Source: Hedera helix (taxonomy: Eukaryota; Streptophyta; Magnoliopsida; Apiales; Araliaceae). From it: 64,000 nucleotides of DNA. The DNA lies in the NCBI GenBank assembly GCA_947179155.2, contig OX359273.1, positions 11,781,001 through 11,845,000 on the forward strand, in the 5' to 3' direction. Shown here one piece after another: positions 37,440-49,548 of the stretch. Position 1 is the first letter of the stretch, and every line of letters starts with the position of its first letter. The notes beneath the pieces are model-generated. The model searched no databases. It worked only from the letters and a program-made list of their open reading frames with translations, and was not told the origin of the DNA. The position numbers and the translations under genes are program-made.

Positions 37440-39482
37440 ATTAATGTTTTTGTAAATTGGGTGTTTGGTTAAATGAAGGTTTCAGTGAGTAATTGGGGTG
37501 TGATCGAGATGTATATAGATTTCTGGAATCTTTTGTGTATAGGGTTTGAAGAGTTTCTGGGTTTCACCAATGGTTTTGGTACAGGATGATTTTTGTACGG
37601 TTTTGAGAAATGGAGACTGATAACTGATGGGAAAGAACAATCGTCAATTTGAAATTTCTTTGCTTATACCAGTTCCCTCGTAAGTTTGTAGAAGACACGT
37701 GTCGGATATTCTTTTGCAGGACGTGGTCTTTATTTTTGCATTTATCATAACTGATGCATAACTAACCCACTTGAGTTTGGAGAGCGTGAACATTACTTCC
37801 CTGTTTGACAGACACCTTGATCAGTTCGTAGAGTGACTTGCTTTTCACTCTACGATTATCCAAAAGAACTTTGGTCAAAAGCGAATTCTGATAATTGAGA
37901 TTTCTTTACCCAGTTCTCTTCTCCTGTTCAAATGGCAGGTGGATCATTCCTTGAAGAAAGTCGACTTTGGTTTGAGAAGATTTCTTTTTCCTTTTACATC
38001 AGGAGCTCAGAAGGAAAACAGATGATGTAGCATTCAGTCTTTTAACAGAGTTAAGGAATCTCAGAGAGGGCATGCCTCTTAGTCTGAAACTTAGGGCTTG
38101 GTTTGTCTCTGAGGCGCTTTATCTGAGGAAAGACTGCTTTGGTATGGAGGAGGGAATGTTAATCTTTATATGACATGAACTGTGAGCAGGTAATTTGCTG
38201 TAATAGGTTCAAGGGAAGGATGATTTATGGGGAGTGTGATTGTAAACACATTTTGTTCTACGATCTAGTTGTTGATCATAGTGACTCTATAATTTGGAGC
38301 AATATGGCTGATCTGGTTTTCAATCGTAGAGTTTAGAGATTCTACGATTTTGGGATGAAGGTTTAATGGGTTTTGATAACTTCTTCACTTATTTCTGATT
38401 ATTGCTCCCCCATGGTCAATGCTTTCATTTCTGAGGTAGACGGTCTTCTAGTGATCATCCATTTTTGATTAGTAGAGTACCTTCCTTAGTACTATCTGCT
38501 CTACGATTCTCTGACTGGTGCTGCGATCGTAGAGTTGGTCTGACCTTGTTAGTCTTTGCCCTGTGTATTGCCAAGCTTGACGTAATGTTGCTCCCCCACA
38601 CCTGTTACTGCCACCTTATGATTGGATTCTCCATCAATGAATTATGAATTGTTCTTTTCAAACTTTGGCTTTTCTAAAATCCCCTTTTCTGACATGATGA
38701 TCATACGCTTTGCATTCTCAGCTTTTTGTGATAGTAGAATTGACTCGCATTTTAAAGAGAACCTTGTCCTTGCATTCCTCTTAAGTGGTCTTAGGATCTA
38801 TCAAGACACCTGCAGGTTAAATTTTCTAATTTTTGGTACCCACACTTATTTGGGTCCTGAGAGGTTAGTAATTTTAAGTACTTAACATTATTATATGTTG
38901 AAATCTCAGTGTGCATGGTAGTGAATTAATGATGACAGTCATTTTATGCTAAATGAGTATGTGTGTGAGAGGTTTAAGATTGATAAATCACTTTTCATGA
39001 AATACTGAGTTTTTGAACTTTAGTGGAGTGATGATCAGTTCTATGTATTGTGCTTCAATGGCTCGTAGAGTTGATCAGTTTCTACGATCCTTTAGAGTGC
39101 AACAATAGATATGACCATACTCTACGATTTATCAAGAACTCAGATTAAAACAAAATCTAAAGTAACTCAGAAGAAAGTTAAGGTAGGATAAATACCAATC
39201 AAGACTACCTCTTTGGATTTTGAGAGAAACAGAGTTAATGTAAGGAAGTGAGTATTGCTAAAGATAAATCTTCAAGATTTCCTCAACTATAGAAGGTTAA
39301 ATTCAATCTTAACACTAATTTTTCTTTATCAATTGAAAGAGCTCTCATATGAGTACAAGTAATATTTAATAAATGATATGTCATGTTTTAACGAGAGTAT
39401 TTTAGTAGGATAACGATTCCTTTACAAGATCCTTAGAAATGAGGATAAATAATATAAATAACTTTGTTATGCAATACAATAA
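37440..39482 (-). other. Non-coding spacer upstream of the 792-aa ORF
   Basis: No retroelement protein homology is visible. The 200 bp before the ATG look like a transcribed leader on the minus strand (short pyrimidine/A-rich runs, aaaccctatac near 37545). The rest carries at least ten copies of actctacgat or its complement (37826, 37847, 38256, 38323, 38341, 38499, 38526, 39063, 39081, 39119). In the related copy the corresponding spacer (58252-58640) is only ~0.4 kb and has the same motif. The pol gene expected upstream is missing. Confidence 0.6.
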
Positions 39483-39968
39483 TTGATAATTTCAATACCT
39501 GGAGGAGATAGAATAAAATACCTCACTGTTGTCAATCACTTGACAAACAGTGGTTCTGATATTTGATGAAGCATAGCTGTTATTGCAATGATTTGCAGTC
39601 CTTCCGATTTTTATTTGAGACACCATAAATTCCTTCATATGGCTGCATAAACTAATGCATTGACCAAAAACCCTTGTGCTGTGGACAGAATACTTTAATC
39701 CAGGATAACCCGGATTTCTAACCTCAGGTTCAGATTGTTGAGAAGGGCAACGACACACATAGTTGAGAAGTCCATAGATTTAATCGTTTTGACTGTTGAT
39801 GAAGGAGTGAATGTCCTAGTTCATCATTTGTAGAGCTTCTCAATCACTTTCTGATTATGGATTCCTTTTAAGTGGAAAGATTCATAACTCTTGTTGCACC
39901 TGTGTTCTTCCTCCATTACCCTACTGAATTCCCTTAGCTCAATTTGTCTGAACAAGATAATTCTTTTA
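39483..39968 (-). other. Unassigned segment with an 88-codon ORF (39492-39758)
   Basis: The minus strand encodes MCRCPSQQSEPEVRNPGYPG and onward to YSISSRY; I recognise no domain. The base composition is less AT-rich than the flanking LTR. It may be a remnant of the SIRE-like pol, of a captured host sequence, or chance. It ends where the truncated copia 5' LTR begins. Confidence 0.3.
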
Positions 39969-41524
39969 TGTGTACTAAGTTATACTTTGACATATTCCTT
40001 AAGACCTATTGGTATATCAAAGGATGTGTTTGGGTATAATAAGGTACACATGGAGATAGACGAATGGTCAACAAAGGATCTACCACTTCCAGTAAAGGGA
40101 GAGAATGTCCTATGCGATTCAATAAGTGACAACTCAGAAATCCCTGGTCAGGGTTGAATGGAATTAGAAAGGAGTTTCTAATTTACATTAACTAGACTTG
40201 TGTATTTGTGAATTGAAATGCATATAATCAAATAAATAAGACTTGACAGAAATTCCGTGTCTTATATTTGATTGAGACATTGTATGGTAGAAGGACTGAA
40301 TTGTACGGTAACTATTTGCTGAAAGGTTCTTTTACGATCAAATGTTGAAATCTATATTATCTGGAAAGTCGACTAATCGCTAAGGGGGCTTACCCTTATT
40401 GTGGAATAATTATTTATTCTGCATTAAAGAGTTAATTCGTAATAAATGAATTAGAATTGTTCTAATTTATTTATTATACAATCGGTTTAATATGGAGAAC
40501 CTAAAGGGTCACACCGCAAAAGAGTAATATTTATTTTAGAAGTGGATGGCATAATTGTAATAATAAATTAAGTATATTTAATTTATACTATGGTGATAGA
40601 ATAAATTAAATAGCTTAATATTTATAATTTAGTATTTTAGAAATACTAATTATAAATTAATAAGAGGAATCTTATTATTATTACTAGTATTATTATTTAG
40701 TTCCTAAATGGTTTTGGAATTAATTAATAAGTAGTAATATTATTATTAAATAATTAAGTTCCTAAATAGTTTAGGAATTATAATTATAATAATTAATTAA
40801 GTTACTAAATGGTTTAGTAATTAATTAATAAGTAGTAGTATTATTATATATACTTATGTTCCTAAATAGTTTAGGAATTGTAATTATAATAATTAATTAA
40901 GTTACTAAATGGTTTAGTAATTAATTAATAAAAGTACTCTCATTATTAAATAATTAAGTTCCTAAATAGTTTAGGAATTGTAATTAATTAATTTAGTTTC
41001 TAATTAAATTGGGAATTAAATTAAAACCATAATCCTAAATAGTTTAGGAGGGTTGACTAGATCTATAAATAAGAAGAGTCTTATCATAGATCAAGGTTAC
41101 ACACTCTTTCATTAGAATAGAGAGAGTACTTCATAATTCTCTAGATCTAAGGAGTTATAGAGAGAGAGAGAGAATTAGGGCTAGCCACCCAAGGTTTGGA
41201 GAAACCAAGATCCACTTCTTTAATTCATAGATCTCTTGGTGGATCACCTCTAGAGGCTCAACATTTGGGGAGCTAACATTGATCCGTGGAATCTAATCGG
41301 TGAATTTGAAGAAGAACATGAACGATTAAAGGGAGATGAACTTGTACCCATGGAAGCTTGGTTCTACAAAGGTATAAATTCTTTTATCCTTCCTCAATTA
41401 ATAATAGTCACATAAGAAAGATCCGGGTTATTAGTTTGTACAAAAATTTTAAAATCTGATTTTCTTGCTTCCGTTGCGCTTATATAATTTGATTATATGT
41501 ATGTCATATTTTTGCAAACCAACA
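39969..41524 (+). mobile_element. Truncated 5' LTR of the copia element
   Basis: Nearly identical to 47603-49258 of the 3' LTR, ending AAACCAACA right before the PBS. The first ~490 bp of the LTR (equivalent to 47110-47602) are missing, replaced by unrelated sequence, so the element's left end and TSD are lost. It includes a TATA box (tataaataag, 41064-41073) and a (GA)n leader (about 41160-41174). Confidence 0.9.
40690..40990 (+). repeat. AT-rich tandem repeats in the copia 5' LTR
   Basis: Units alternate 'aagttcctaaatagtttaggaatt' and 'aagttactaaatggtttagtaatt' with taattaattaa spacers. The 3' LTR (48320-48730) has one more ~100-bp repeat. Confidence 0.8.
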
Positions 41525-41525
41525 G

Positions 41526-41537
41526 TGGCATCAGAGC
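41526..41537 (+). other. Copia primer-binding site, initiator tRNA-Met type
   Basis: TGGCATCAGAGC, one base after the LTR end; one mismatch to the usual TGGTATCAGAGC. Confidence 0.85.
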
Positions 41538-41826
41538 CAAACTTATGCGAATTATTAATTGTTTTAATTTCATATATGTATAGGTATGTGTTTAGAATAA
41601 TTTATTGGGCATAATTTGTTGAATAATTTTTTTTTTTTTTTAAATACCTAAATTGATTACCGAATTGGATACTTTCGGATATATACATACATATATATAT
41701 ATATATATATAAAAGAAGGGTCGTTGTTTCCGTATTGAATTAAAAGAAAAAAAAACTGGCAACCACGATTTTTTTGTCATATTCGGTAATAGGAATTCAA
41801 TGTTTCGGTCAAATGGCAATATTCCA

Positions 41827-41872
<46 letters not shown>

Positions 41873-43699
41873 TTGTTTGCCAAGTTGGGACTCGTTTTTT
41901 TTCGAAAATCGTGGCATGCTCGGTTTTAGAAAAGGCAAAGCAAAATTTTCGGAAATGCAACTTTCGGATTTGGCTGTTTTGTAATATATATATATATATA
42001 TATATATATACTACCGTGTATTATATAATATATATATTAACCGGTTATTATATATATATTATTAATATATATGATATATTTATAATATATATATTAATTA
42101 GCCAAACAGTTTGGTAATTTTGTGCAGATTTTAAAATTTCAAAATAAAATAGTTTATTTTTGGGTAATTTTAAAATAATAAAAATAAATAGTTTATTTTT
42201 AAATAATTTTATAATTAAAATAAAAGGTTTATTTTAAATATGAAATTAGATTTCATACAACTTTAAATTGCCCATTCAATGATATCAATACATATATGGA
42301 ATGATTTATTTAATTCATAAGATGAATATTATTTATTAATATATATGTTGATATATATGATAATAAATGGGATTGATTATGGACTATTGACCAATGTGAT
42401 TGGTTTTAATTTTAATTAAATGCATGAATGAATGAGTTTTAATAAATGGGGTCTGCGTACCTCGTATTTCTAATTTTTCTTATGTATAATTCTATCTCCC
42501 TCCTATGTACTTCCCCTTGACTATTGATCAAGGTTTCTATTTATTGTAAATAATTTGTAATATGATTAGTTAGAATTATTTTGAAGAATTGGAGCAAAGA
42601 AGCAAGGAGCGCCTGAAGACCCGTTTGTAATAGAGCCCGAATTTAAATGTAATAGTTACATTTAATTTAATTTATTCTTGCACCCTATGTTTGACCAATT
42701 GGTTTATTTGGTGGCTCGAATAAACCAAACTAGAATAAAAGTCCATAATCAATCCAAGTAGAATATAGTATTCTATATGTGCATGCTTATTTATATATAT
42801 TATATATTATCAAACATGCTTCGCATGTTAATTAATATGACGCGTATTTTATATATATATGTGCATGTGCGCTAAACAAGATGAGACAATTAATATTTAT
42901 AAACCCCTCATGATGTAGAATAAATATTATTTATAAAATGAATTAAAATATTTAATTCATGAATTAAAGGAGTTTAATTCAATTAAATAAAATTAGAATT
43001 GTTCTAATTTATTTATTCACCTACTCATAATATTAAGTTGTAACGTTCAAAGATACTTATTAAAATATCGAACGTCGCCTTCTAGCATGGTAAAACGATA
43101 GAGTATCAAATAATCATTATAAGTTTGTTGTGTCACACAAGGCTTATATTAATTTTTTGAGATGTTATTTTATCACATTTGATGTTTATAAAAAGAATTG
43201 AACATTACTGTTTTGTTGTGTCACACAATGACGGTCTTTTTCTCTTCTAATATAAGAAAATGCTAGGTTGGACTTAACTTGGATAATTTTGATTTGGATG
43301 TGTCACACATGATCATAATAATCTAAGAGGCAAAATAAAAGGAGTTACATGTTAATGTAATTGACAAGAGTTGTTTACCTATTTATTTATATGTCGTTTG
43401 TTGTGTCACACAAGGCTATATATATTTGAAATAGGATCCTTATTCTCACTAGCAAATCTTTAACTAGATTTGCCGAACTATATAAGGAGGGTAATATAGT
43501 TTGATGAAAATAGTGGGAGACACCATTTTAAATAAAGACCTAATTTATTTTGATAATTAATAAAACGAATGCATGTTAATGTTGTTATTAATTCACTTAA
43601 AGAATATTGTTATGTTTAATTCACTAACACTGCATAGCATATTGGATGCTAACAATTAATCGAACCGAATTGTTCGGATTGTTTAAACAAATTTGAGAA
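41538..43699 (+). mobile_element. Long copia leader (2.1 kb), non-coding
   Basis: No gene is visible. It has several (TA)n blocks (41691-41711, 41832-41870, 41984-42010 and further to ~42100) separated by short ttcgg-containing pieces. Between 43125 and 43413 there are four TGTGTCACACA palindromes. The tyrosine/isoleucine-rich ORFs near 41640-42117 are just translations of (TA)n. Confidence 0.7.
43125..43413. repeat. Four spaced copies of TTGTTGTGTCACACAA-type palindrome
   Basis: Copies at 43125-43140, 43213-43228, 43299-43309 (shorter) and 43398-43413. The core TTGTGTcACACAA is a palindrome around a central C. Spacing centre to centre is about 82-103 bp. They lie in the transcribed leader just before gag. 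Confidence 0.85.
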
Positions 43700-44560
43700 A
43701 AATTCTCAATGCTGAAAAGCTAGCAAATGTCCTTAATTTGTCTATTCCTACAACGTTGTAGACTAAGCCTCTGGGGAAGAGATTACTATTTTAAATGGCA
43801 AGATGATACAAAGGTGGCTCAATGCATCATGCTCGCATCCATAAGTATCGAGTTACAGCGTCAACACGAGAAAATGGATGCACCTACTATATTGCTGCAC
43901 ATTCAATAGTTGTATGGTGAGCAAAATAGGTCAACTAGATATAAGATATCTAAGAAGCTCTTCCGATCTATAATAATCAATGGTACTACAGTAAAAGACG
44001 CATGTCCTAAAGATGATCAATTGGATTGATCAATTAGGACAAACATGTTTTGTTAAGGATGGAGAGTTGAGTCAAGATTCGATCTTGCAGTCACTCACTG
44101 ACTCTAATTCACAATATGTTGTAAACTTCAAACATTAATAAGTTAAATATCAGTTTAACTGATTTGCTTAAATATGTTGAAGACTGTTGAGAGTCACTTT
44201 CCTTCCTAGAAAAACCAAGTTTTACTTGTAGAGGAATCTTCTAAGCAGAGGAAGATGGTCAAAGGTATTTCTGAGGAGTCAGAAAGAGTAGAAGGCAAAA
44301 GAAAGGCTAAACAAAGGACATAAATAAAAGTGATCCCGAGGGCAAAGAAGTTTGCTTTCATTGCGATAAGCTGGGACACTGGAAGAACAACTACAAGAGA
44401 GTTGTAGTAGTTAAGTAGAAGAAGTTTAGTGAAGCTTCAACTACAGATATAGATTTGTTCATAATGAAATAGAACTTTCTATAAGTCAAGTTCTACTTAG
44501 GTATTAGATACCGAATGGTGGTCTCACATATGCAAGTCGTTGCAGAGACTAAGCAGAAGT
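43700..44560 (+). pseudogene. Copia gag and protease start, decayed
   Basis: The UBN2-type gag core is recognisable at 43795-43905 (WQDDTKVAQCIMLAS, ELQRQHEKMDAPTILLH). A CCHC knuckle lies near 44350-44395 as CFHCDKLGHWKNNY, with the last Cys replaced by Tyr. The protease motif near 44490-44530 reads VLDTEWWSHIC, with the catalytic DTG altered to DTE. Several stops and frameshifts separate these blocks. The family resembles copia elements with a DTGCGSHIC protease motif; the exact lineage is not determined. Confidence 0.8.
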
Positions 44561-47095
44561 AGAAAGCTAAATAAATGATAAGTAATCATGTGCTGGGGAA
44601 TGAAGTAAAGGTTGCTGCATTAGCCATGTGAACTTATAATTTAGCACTGCCTACGGGCAAGCCTATTAAGTTAGTAAGTTGTTACTATATTCCAGTTCTT
44701 AGAAACATTATTTCAGTTCCATGTGATGACAAGGAATGTTTTTTTGACATTATAATAATGAACAATCGTTGTTCTGTTTATAATGATAATGTTTTATTTA
44801 GAACTGGTTGATTACTTAATAGATTTTGTATACTTGACTTATATGAAAAATATTCCAATTTGAACAAACTAAAAGCAAATAGATGATATGAATCATATCT
44901 TCATGTAATACTGTTAACTCGGTCATGCTAATGAAACAAGACTAAAACAAGTTGTATAAAGATAGGCTTTTAGAGCTTTTGATTATAAATCAAATACAAC
45001 TTGTGAATCTTGTATCATGGATAATATGACTAAATATCTATTTAGTGGACATGGAGAGCGAGTTACAGAGTTGTTAGAGATGGTACACACAGTGGTGTGT
45101 GGGACCTATGACAACAAATGCAAGAGGAGGGTATTCATTTATTACTTTCACTAATGATTCTAGATTTTGATATATGTATTTAATGAAATATAAATCCAAA
45201 TCGTTTGAAACGTTCAAAGAATTCAAAAGTGAAGTATAGAAACTAAATGCCAAAAGTATTAAAGTTCTTCGATTAGATCGAGAAGGGAATACTTAAAGTA
45301 GTAAGTTTCTAGATCATCTCAAGCGAAATGGTATTCTCACAATGGACATGGTGATGATCCATAATGAGTATTACCGATCTTCCAGTATCCTTCTAGGGTT
45401 ATGCTCTAGAAACGATCGCATATCTACTAAATAAGATACCTTCAAATTCCGTCCCTAAGACTTCATATGAGTCATGGATAGGGAGGAAACCAAATCTTAA
45501 GCATGTTAAGATTTGAATTGTTCAGCTTATGTCAAAAGGTTTGACAAAGATAAGCTAGGGACATGATCTGATAAGTGTAAACTTATGGGATATCCTAAAG
45601 AAAGTTTAAGGTATCACTTCTATAATCCGACTAACTGAAAGGTGTTTGTTTGAAACACGCTGCCTTATAGGAAAATGAGTTTTTCCTTAAAGGGTTAGTG
45701 GGAGTAAAATAGATCTTGAAGAAGTTCAAGAACCACAAAACACTACAGATAAAATGAATGAATCTGTACAAGTAGATAAACCTATTGTACCACAACCAAG
45801 TCGTAAATCTGGTTTAGTACCGAAGATACCTAAATGGTATGGATTCATCATAATGGATGATGATAAGGTACGCATCATAGTAGATGATGATCCAGATATA
45901 TATGATGAGGTATGAGTATTAGATACCCAAGAGAAATGGTCGATGACCATAAAATCCGAAATGGGTCTTTGAAGAAAGACTAAAGCAGATGGCTAGGTGG
46001 AGACCTATAAGACCTGACTAGTGGTAAAAGATTTCGACCAAGGTCAATGAGTTGACTATGATAAAAAATTTCACTAGTGAAAATGCATATATCCATTCGG
46101 ATTTTATTTGCAGTTGCAGCTTACTATACAAAAGGATGTATGTATGATACAACCAAAAGGATTTGTCTCCATAATGATGGAGTAAATCAAGTAAGTAAGT
46201 TACAACGATCCAATTATGAATTGAAGCAAGTTTCTCGAAGATAGAACATCTGTTTTGATGAGACAATCAAACGAGTTTGATTTTATCAAAGACAAGGATG
46301 AACCAAGTATGTACAAAGGTTAGTGGGAGCACTGTGACATTCCTAGTATTATATATTGATATAATATCAATAAGGAATGACATACCGATGCTACAATCAG
46401 TAAAGATGTGGTTGTCTAAAACTTCTCCATTAAGGACTTGGGAGAAGCGTCCTAACATTCTATTTAGGATAAAGGTCTATAGAGATAGATCATAAAAGAT
46501 GCTCGGCTTAACCCAAGGGACGTGCATTGATTCGTTGAAATGTACTGGACTTGATATTGCTTATGTATAATAAGCAGATATCAGTTCAATTTTGGAAAAG
46601 AATATTAGAAAAGAGTTTCTAATGATGAGTCTGATATAAAACTAGAGGGTTTAACAAACTCAAGTTTGTTCAGACTAACAAAGATAACAACATATCCGTT
46701 TCAGGTAATATGATTACTGTGAACGGTGCTGCAGTGAGTTGGAAAAGTTCCAAACAGTAAATAGTTGCTGATTTAGTGACAAAAACATAGTAAATGACTA
46801 TAAGTGAAGCTGTAAAAGCGATTGTTTGGTTAAACAAGTTCTTTACAGAACTTATAATGGTTCCTAACATTAAAGGAGTTTAATTCGTCAAGGAACCTAG
46901 GTCTCATCTGAAATCCAAACATGTGTTGCGACACTTTTATATGATTAGATGAATCATTGAAAAGGAGACGACACCATAAAGATGGTAGACTCTTAGAACA
47001 ACATTACAGATCCATTAACTAAAGCATTTACTAAGCAATTTGTACGCTACTTAGAGAAGAATGGTATGTGGATACCAAAGGGCGATTGGCTTTAG
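44561..47095 (+). pseudogene. Copia pol: integrase, RT, RNase H (decayed)
   Basis: Integrase remnants lie from about 44920 (LGHANETRLKQV, then CESCIMDNMTKY near 45010). RT begins about 46020 (LVVKDFDQ, then VDYDKKF). The RT catalytic box near 46340-46360 reads LYIDIIS, so the second Asp of YVDD is lost. RNase H lies at about 46620-47060 (KEPRSHLKSKHVLRHF-like region at 46890). The terminal stop is TAG 47093-47095, just before the PPT. Frameshifts and stops throughout mean no enzyme can be made. Confidence 0.8.
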
Positions 47096-47098
47096 TGC

Positions 47099-47109
47099 AA
47101 GTGGAAGAT
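47099..47109 (+). other. Copia polypurine tract
   Basis: aagtggaagat directly before the LTR start TGAAAGTAG; the same junction occurs inverted near 50-60. Confidence 0.75.
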
Positions 47110-49258
47110 TGAAAGTAGTATGCCCTCAAGCCAATCACATTTGATGTGATAAGCATATACTTTGCAATCTTGTTCATTTATTAATAAAAGTATCAAGGCA
47201 TTTCTTTATTCATGATTAATTACTTGAATTAATCAAATGGATAAACCCATAGTTTTCGAGCAATGCTTTTAGAACCATGATGAGGATCATGCTAATGAGA
47301 TCTAAATTCAAGATAGCTCAAAACTAAAATTGTTCCTAATCGTTGGATCACTAAAAAGGGGATTAGTAGATTCGGATAGATTGATACATATTATGCTTGC
47401 TCTTATGAAGAGGATGATTGATCTCATAATCATTTGTGTAGAGACACTAAAGCAAGTATGTATGTGCTTATTAGAGAATAAGTTCACTGAACGTGACTCG
47501 CTCAAGGAACACCTAATGGAGTTTTACTCGTCTGTCAATAGGAGTTCCTTATGTGATAGTCGTACAAGTGATCCTTAGACTTGAGATCATCTTAGTATCT
47601 TGTGTGTACTAAGTTATACTTTGACATATTCCTTAAGATCTATTGGTATATCAATGGATGTGTTTGGGTATAATAAGGTACACAAGGAGATAGATGAATG
47701 GTCAACAAAGGATCTACCACTTCCAGTAAAGGGAGAGAATGTCCTATGCTATTCAATAAGTGACAACTCAGAAATCCCTGACCAGGGTTGAATGGAATTA
47801 GAAAGGAGTTTCTAATTTACATTAACTAGACTTGTGTATTTGTGAATTGAAATGCATATAATCAAATAAATAAGACTTGACAGAAATTCCGTGTCTTATA
47901 TTTGATTGGGACATTGTATGGTAAAATGATTGAATTGTACAGTAACTATTTGCTGAAAGGTTCTTTTACGATCAAATGTTGAAATCTATATTATCTGGAA
48001 AGTCGACTAATCGCTAAGGGGGCTTACCCTTATTGTGGAATAATTATTTATTCCGAATTAAAGAGTTAATTCGTAATAAATGAATTAGAATTGTTCTAAT
48101 TTATTTATTATACAATCGGTTTAATATGAAGAACCTAAAGGGTCACACCGCAAAAGAGTAATATTTATTTTAGAAGTGGATGGCATAATTGTAATAATAA
48201 ATTAAGTATATTTAATTTATACTATGGTGATAGAATAAATTAAATAGCTTAATATTTATAATTTAGTATTTTAGAAATACTAATTATAAATTAATAAGAG
48301 GAATCTTATTATTATTACTAGTATTATTATTTAGTTCCTAAATGGTTTTGGAATTAATTAATAAGTAGTAATATTATTATTAAATAATTAAGTTCCTAAA
48401 TAGTTTAGGAATTATAATTATAATAATTAATTAAGTTACTAAATGGTTTAGTAATTAATTAATAAGTAGTAGTATTATTATATATAATTAAGTTCATAAA
48501 TAGTTTAGGAATTGTAATTATAATAATTAATTAAGTTACTAAATGGTTTAGTAATTAATTAATAAGAAGTACTCTCATTATTAAATAATTAAGTTCCTAA
48601 ATAGTTTAGGAATTGTAATTATAATAATTAATTAAGTTACTAAATGGTTTAGTAATTAATTAATAAGAAGTACTCTCATTATTAAATAATTAAGTTCCTA
48701 AATAGTTTAGGAATTGTAATTAATTAATTTAGTTTCTAATTAAATTGGGAATTAAATTAAAACCCTAATCCTAAATAGTTAAGGAGGGTTGACTAGATCT
48801 ATAAATAAGAGGAGTCTTATCATAGATCAAGGTTACACACTCTTTCATTAGGATAGAGAGAGTACTTCATAATTCTCTAGACCTAAGGAGTTAGAGAGAG
48901 AGAGAGAATTAGGGCTAGCCACCCAAGGTTTGGAGAAACCAAGATCCACTTCTTTAATTCATAGATCTTTTGGTGGATCACCTGTAGAGGCTCAACACTT
49001 GGGGAGCTAACATTGATCCGTGGAATCTAATCGGTGAATTTGAGGAAGAACGTGAAGGATTAAAGGGAGATGAACTTGTACCCGTGGAAGCTTGGTTCTA
49101 CAAATGTATAAATTCTTTTATCCTTCCTCAATTAATAATAGTCGCATAAGAAAGATCCGGGTTATTGGTTTGTACAAAAATTTTAAAATCTGATTTTCTT
49201 GCTTCCGTTGCGTTTATATAATTTGATTATATGTATGTCATATTTTTGCAAACCAACA
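47110..49258 (+). mobile_element. Complete 3' LTR of the copia element
   Basis: 2149 bp, TGAAAGTAG ... AAACCAACA. TATA box tataaata at 48800-48807, followed by a (GA)n leader. Tandem AT-rich units at 48320-48730 exceed those in the 5' LTR by about one copy. It is followed by ctttt; no trustworthy TSD exists because the left end is lost. Confidence 0.9.
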
Positions 49259-49548
49259 CTTTTGTCCATGCACACCCAAGACCAATTAGAAGGGAAAATC
49301 TTGATCAGAGTTCGTATTGAAATAGGTCTCAATATCCTTCCAATATCAGGAATCCCAATCCTATATAAATTCAGACTTTGACCCTTCTAGAATATCAACC
49401 TGCCAAAATATATTGTAATGGATCAGCCCCAATATCGGACCCAAAATACAATATTGACATAGACCTGCACCTGAATCGGGTCTCAAATATAAGAATAATG
49501 CGGGCATGCACCTTTATCGGGATCCGAATAATTTTATCCCAACAGGTT
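49259..49548. other. Unassigned 290-bp segment between copia LTR and GPRP pseudogene
   Basis: Contains several variants of 'tatcggga(t)cc' and 'atcgggtctc' and ends in cccaaca. It could be the end of another LTR or unique flanking DNA. It has replaced the start of the GPRP exon. ORFs of ~60 codons here have no domain. Confidence 0.35.

Noticed and set aside
41640..42117. Tyr/Ile-repeat ORFs on both strands
   Set aside because: Translation of (TA)n tracts in the copia leader.
39963..49263. Possible TSD 'ctttt' around the copia element
   Set aside because: The pentamer occurs beside the truncated 5' LTR, whose true start is missing (inverted and 3' LTR copies both begin TGAAAGTAG), so the match is likely chance.
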